A stretch of 7,932 nucleotides of DNA from Pseudomonadota bacterium. GTDB taxonomy: Bacteria; Pseudomonadota; Alphaproteobacteria; Rhodospirillales; 2-02-FULL-58-16. The first letter of the stretch is position 1, and each line of letters starts with the position of its first letter. The stretch covers positions 1 to 7,932 of the forward strand of contig JADFTO010000127.1 of NCBI GenBank assembly GCA_022560215.1. Reading direction: 5' to 3'. A program made the translations under genes and the position numbers. The notes under the pieces are model-generated. The model saw only the letters and a list, made by a program, of their open reading frames with translations, did not search any database and was not told the DNA's origin. This document shows positions 5,990-7,932 of the stretch, piece by piece.

Positions 5990-7495
5990 ATGCTGACCAG
6001 TAAACAGATTCTCGAGCAAAGCGGAATCTCCAGGGCAACATTGAACAACTACATTGCCCTCGGACTCCTGCCGAAGCCGCTGGTAAAAAAACCCACGACA
6101 ATTCACGGGCGAACCCGCCGGCTCGGATTCTTCCCCACCGACGTCCTTAAAACGATCGAACGCGTGCAGGCGTTAAAGCGGGAGGGATTCCCCATGGCGG
6201 AGATCGCTTCAAGGCTCGCCTCCGAGGGTAACGGGGAGACGGCGAAACGGAAAAGCGGCGCATCACCGCCGGCTTCACCCTCTCCCCTGAAATCGGGCAG
6301 CCTCCGGCTTACCTTGGATGCGATCGATCAGCCGGCCTACCTGGTAAACAGCAACTTTGAACTCGAGTGGGCGAACGAGTCGGCGATAGAAAGCCTATTC
6401 GACGGCAACCACGAATTTCCCGGCGACATTTCCGAACGAAACCTGTTCACGATGTTTTTCAGGGGAAATCAAATCCGGACGGTACAAGGCGGAGACGATA
6501 TCCTCCGCTTCCATTTGTCCGTCGCCAAAAAGCGGGTTCCAAAATCATCCCTGGTGCCGATGAACAAACACCTTGAAAACGGTGACCTTCACCGCTTGAT
6601 GTGCTTGTACGAGGAGACGGAAGCCGTGGAGGGCGCGTCCTTGGTGCGTACCGAGGCCAATTTTGCGCCACCGGGATCGGAAGAACGCTGGCACGACATC
6701 TATGCCTCGTTTTTCCGGGAGGGCATTTTCTTCGCCTATTCCAGGACCGATGAGTCCGGGAACACCATCGCCGAGTTGCTGGCGCGGCGCGATATCGTCA
6801 TCCGCGACCTGTTGAGGAAAAGGCTCCCTTACCTGACGCTGCTATCCGTCCTGGTCGCGGACTTGCAGAATTCGGTGAAGATCAGCGCCGAACTGCCGCC
6901 CGAGGAATACTTCCAGCTGATCAATGAAATCTGGGGGGCGATGGGGCCCAAGCTGCGGAAATTCTATGCCACCCACGGCAAGCATGTGGGCGATGGCATG
7001 GTCTATTACTTCCTTCCTCAGCCTGACTGCAACTATGTGCTCAACGCCATCCGATGCGCCTTCGAGATGAAGGCCAAGATAGAGGAAATCAGCCGCTCCT
7101 GGCGAAAACGAAAGGGTTGGCTCAACGATCTCAAACTGAATATCGGCCTGGTCGAGGGCCAGGAATGGTTCGGGTCCTATCAGACGCCAAACCATTTCGA
7201 GTTCACCGCCCTCGGCGACACCATCAACATTGCCGGCCGATTGAGCGATTTCGCCCAATCGGGATCAATCTGGATCACCAAGGCCATGCTCGGCAAACTG
7301 AACCCGGACGAAAGGCGCCTCGTGAACTATGGAATTCGGCGACAGAACGAAAACGGCAATGAATTCCTGGTGCCGACCACGTATTCCCGGGTCTCCAACC
7401 TGCTTGATCTCGATAACCCGAAAAACGAAAAGTTTCGGGATCTAGCGGCTCTCCCCATAACCGAGATCATCGACCTGGAAAACCCCAGGGCGTAG
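5990..7495 (+). CDS. MerR-type HTH / PAS-like / class III nucleotidyl cyclase fusion
   Basis: This 501-residue predicted cytoplasmic protein has three parts. Residues 1-78 look like a MerR-type DNA-binding domain: helix-turn-helix SGISRATLNNYIALGLLPKP, a wing RTRRLGFFP, and a second helical pair ending LKREGFPMAEI. A low-complexity linker (80-104) leads to a PAS-like sensor start, LTLDAIDQPAYLVNSNFELEWAN (107-129), and a less clear region to about 265. A linker helix (about 262-280) precedes the cyclase domain (about 281-465). The cyclase has metal ligands D291 (VLVADL) and D335 (KHVGD), purine-site K331 and T406, and transition-state N413 and R417 in INIAGR. With all of these present, activity on ATP is likely, although GTP is not excluded. 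Codon use is less GC-biased than in its neighbours. The gene stands alone within the repeat-bounded insert. Confidence 0.88.
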   Translation: MLTSKQILEQSGISRATLNNYIALGLLPKPLVKKPTTIHGRTRRLGFFPTDVLKTIERVQALKREGFPMAEIASRLASEGNGETAKRKSGASPPASPSPLKSGSLRLTLDAIDQPAYLVNSNFELEWANESAIESLFDGNHEFPGDISERNLFTMFFRGNQIRTVQGGDDILRFHLSVAKKRVPKSSLVPMNKHLENGDLHRLMCLYEETEAVEGASLVRTEANFAPPGSEERWHDIYASFFREGIFFAYSRTDESGNTIAELLARRDIVIRDLLRKRLPYLTLLSVLVADLQNSVKISAELPPEEYFQLINEIWGAMGPKLRKFYATHGKHVGDGMVYYFLPQPDCNYVLNAIRCAFEMKAKIEEISRSWRKRKGWLNDLKLNIGLVEGQEWFGSYQTPNHFEFTALGDTINIAGRLSDFAQSGSIWITKAMLGKLNPDERRLVNYGIRRQNENGNEFLVPTTYSRVSNLLDLDNPKNEKFRDLAALPITEIIDLENPRA

Positions 7496-7547
7496 TCCCC
7501 TGCTAATTCCGTGCTCGGGGCCACCTTTTGCGCTCATTGAGGGGACT
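7494..7547. terminator. Inverted repeat between convergent cyclase and mfd ends
   Basis: AGTCCCCT (7494-7501) and AGGGGACT (7540-7547) are exact 8-bp reverse complements with a 38-base loop, spanning both stop codons of the convergent genes. The right arm lies in the right repeat copy, where 7545 is A; the left repeat copy has G, so the exact pairing is specific to this end. The loop is long and there is no clear T-run, so terminator function is tentative. Confidence 0.28.
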
Positions 7548-7590
7548 CACCCGGGGATGGCGGCGAGGTTTTCCAGCAGCCGGCGGACGC
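7535..7590. repeat. Right copy of 56-bp direct repeat (intact mfd end)
   Basis: This is the partner of 5810-5865, offset by 1,725 bases. It contains the genuine last codons and stop of mfd. It also retains the CATTGA that, in the left copy, forms the last codon and stop of the 168-residue gene. Here that CATTGA is not the end of any gene, which shows that the repeat spans the ancestral junction. Confidence 0.9.
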
Positions 7591-7932
7591 CGGCCAGGCG
7601 CTCTTCGCCGTCCTCCCAGGCGCGCCGGTAGACCAGGGTGTGGTCGGGGCGCAGCCTGACCGTGCCCGCCTGGGCCTGGATGAAGTCCACCAGGCCCGCG
7701 GGGTTCGTGAAACGGCCCTCGCGGAAGACCACCGTCGCCCCCTTGGGACCGGCTTCCACCCTGGCCACGCCCGCCATCTTGCACAGCCCCTTGACGGCCA
7801 CCGTGCGCAGCAGGTTGTCGGCCTCCTCCGGCAGGGGGCCGAAGCGGTCGCACAGCTCGGCGGCGAAGGCCCCGATCTCGCCTTCGCCGGCCAGCGCGGC
7901 GAGGCGCCGGTAGAGCCCCAGGCGCACCGTCA
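7547..7932 (-). CDS. mfd: Transcription-repair coupling factor Mfd, C-terminal end (runs off right edge)
   Basis: The last 128 or so codons are present, read leftward and open to the window edge. The sequence matches the C-terminal domain of Mfd. RLGLYRRLA is followed by FAAELCDRFGPLPEEADNLL, then VKGLCKMAGVARVEAGPKGATVVFRE, NPAGLVDFIQ and RLRPDHTLVY. Mfd is a DNA translocase of about 1,150 residues that removes stalled RNA polymerase from lesions and recruits UvrA. This part is the regulatory D7 region, while the helicase motifs lie outside the window. The protein ends LLENLAAIPG, apparently at its native end, so the nearby insertion did not truncate it. A GTG at 7925-7927 is internal, since the frame continues beyond it. 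Confidence 0.93.
   Translation of the reverse strand, partial: TVRLGLYRRLAALAGEGEIGAFAAELCDRFGPLPEEADNLLRTVAVKGLCKMAGVARVEAGPKGATVVFREGRFTNPAGLVDFIQAQAGTVRLRPDHTLVYRRAWEDGEERLAGVRRLLENLAAIPG

Larger units (their letters stand above)
5810..7590. mobile_element. AT-richer one-gene insert bounded by 56-bp direct repeats
   Basis: About 1.67 kb (5866-7534) lies between two copies of the 168-aa-gene/mfd junction. Composition changes sharply: bases 5881-5940 are 40% GC and 6001-6060 are 45%, against 75% in the neighbouring 4861-4920. The insert carries one gene and its upstream region. No integrase, transposase or terminal inverted repeat is visible, so it is a passive cassette, a derivative of a lost element, or the product of illegitimate or homologous recombination. 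The att-like position at a gene's 3' end recalls site-specific integration, but the mechanism is not shown. Confidence 0.55.

Noticed and set aside
1..7932. CRISPR array, tRNA, rRNA, riboswitch, integrase or transposase
   Set aside because: No spaced direct repeats, cloverleaf, conserved RNA core or recombinase motif was found on either strand by reading.

Overview
This GC-rich window (about 70% or more in the housekeeping parts) has the codon use and gene content of an alphaproteobacterium, probably Rhodospirillales-like. That placement is an inference from the proteins and composition; no rRNA or other marker is present. No tRNA, rRNA, CRISPR array, transposase or integrase was seen.

Left part, 1-2177, minus strand: the N-terminal end of an MFS transporter runs off the left edge. 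Before it lie a large TPR-repeat protein with a C-terminal putative 2OG-Fe(II) oxygenase domain and a 51-residue protein with one C-terminal membrane segment. The 324-base stretch 2178-2501 separates this leftward group from a rightward cupin gene. It holds two small palindromes and two mutually exclusive short ORFs. The cupin gene converges on a complete Fsr-like MFS exporter gene (2978-4240, minus).

Middle, 4431-5815, plus strand: a tight cluster of a FrnE/DsbA-like CPWC thioredoxin-fold protein, a 62-codon ORF whose start looks like the beginning of a rhomboid protease, and a 168-residue conserved-looking protein of unknown function. The last two are joined by an ATGA overlap.

Right part, 5810-7932: the most unusual region. 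The 3' end of mfd (transcription-repair coupling factor, minus strand) enters from the right edge and ends at 7547. A degraded copy of its last 12 codons plus stop lies 1,725 bases to the left, directly after the 168-residue gene. The two copies form a 56-bp imperfect direct repeat. Between them is a visibly AT-richer insert of about 1.67 kb carrying a palindrome-rich promoter region and one gene. That gene encodes a MerR-type DNA-binding domain, a PAS-like domain and a class III nucleotidyl cyclase with its catalytic residues intact. The simplest reading is a one-gene accessory module that entered the convergent junction between the 168-residue gene and mfd and duplicated the junction. It may be a DNA-binding, ligand-sensing cyclase that controls its own promoter. 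The function and the insertion mechanism are inferences.
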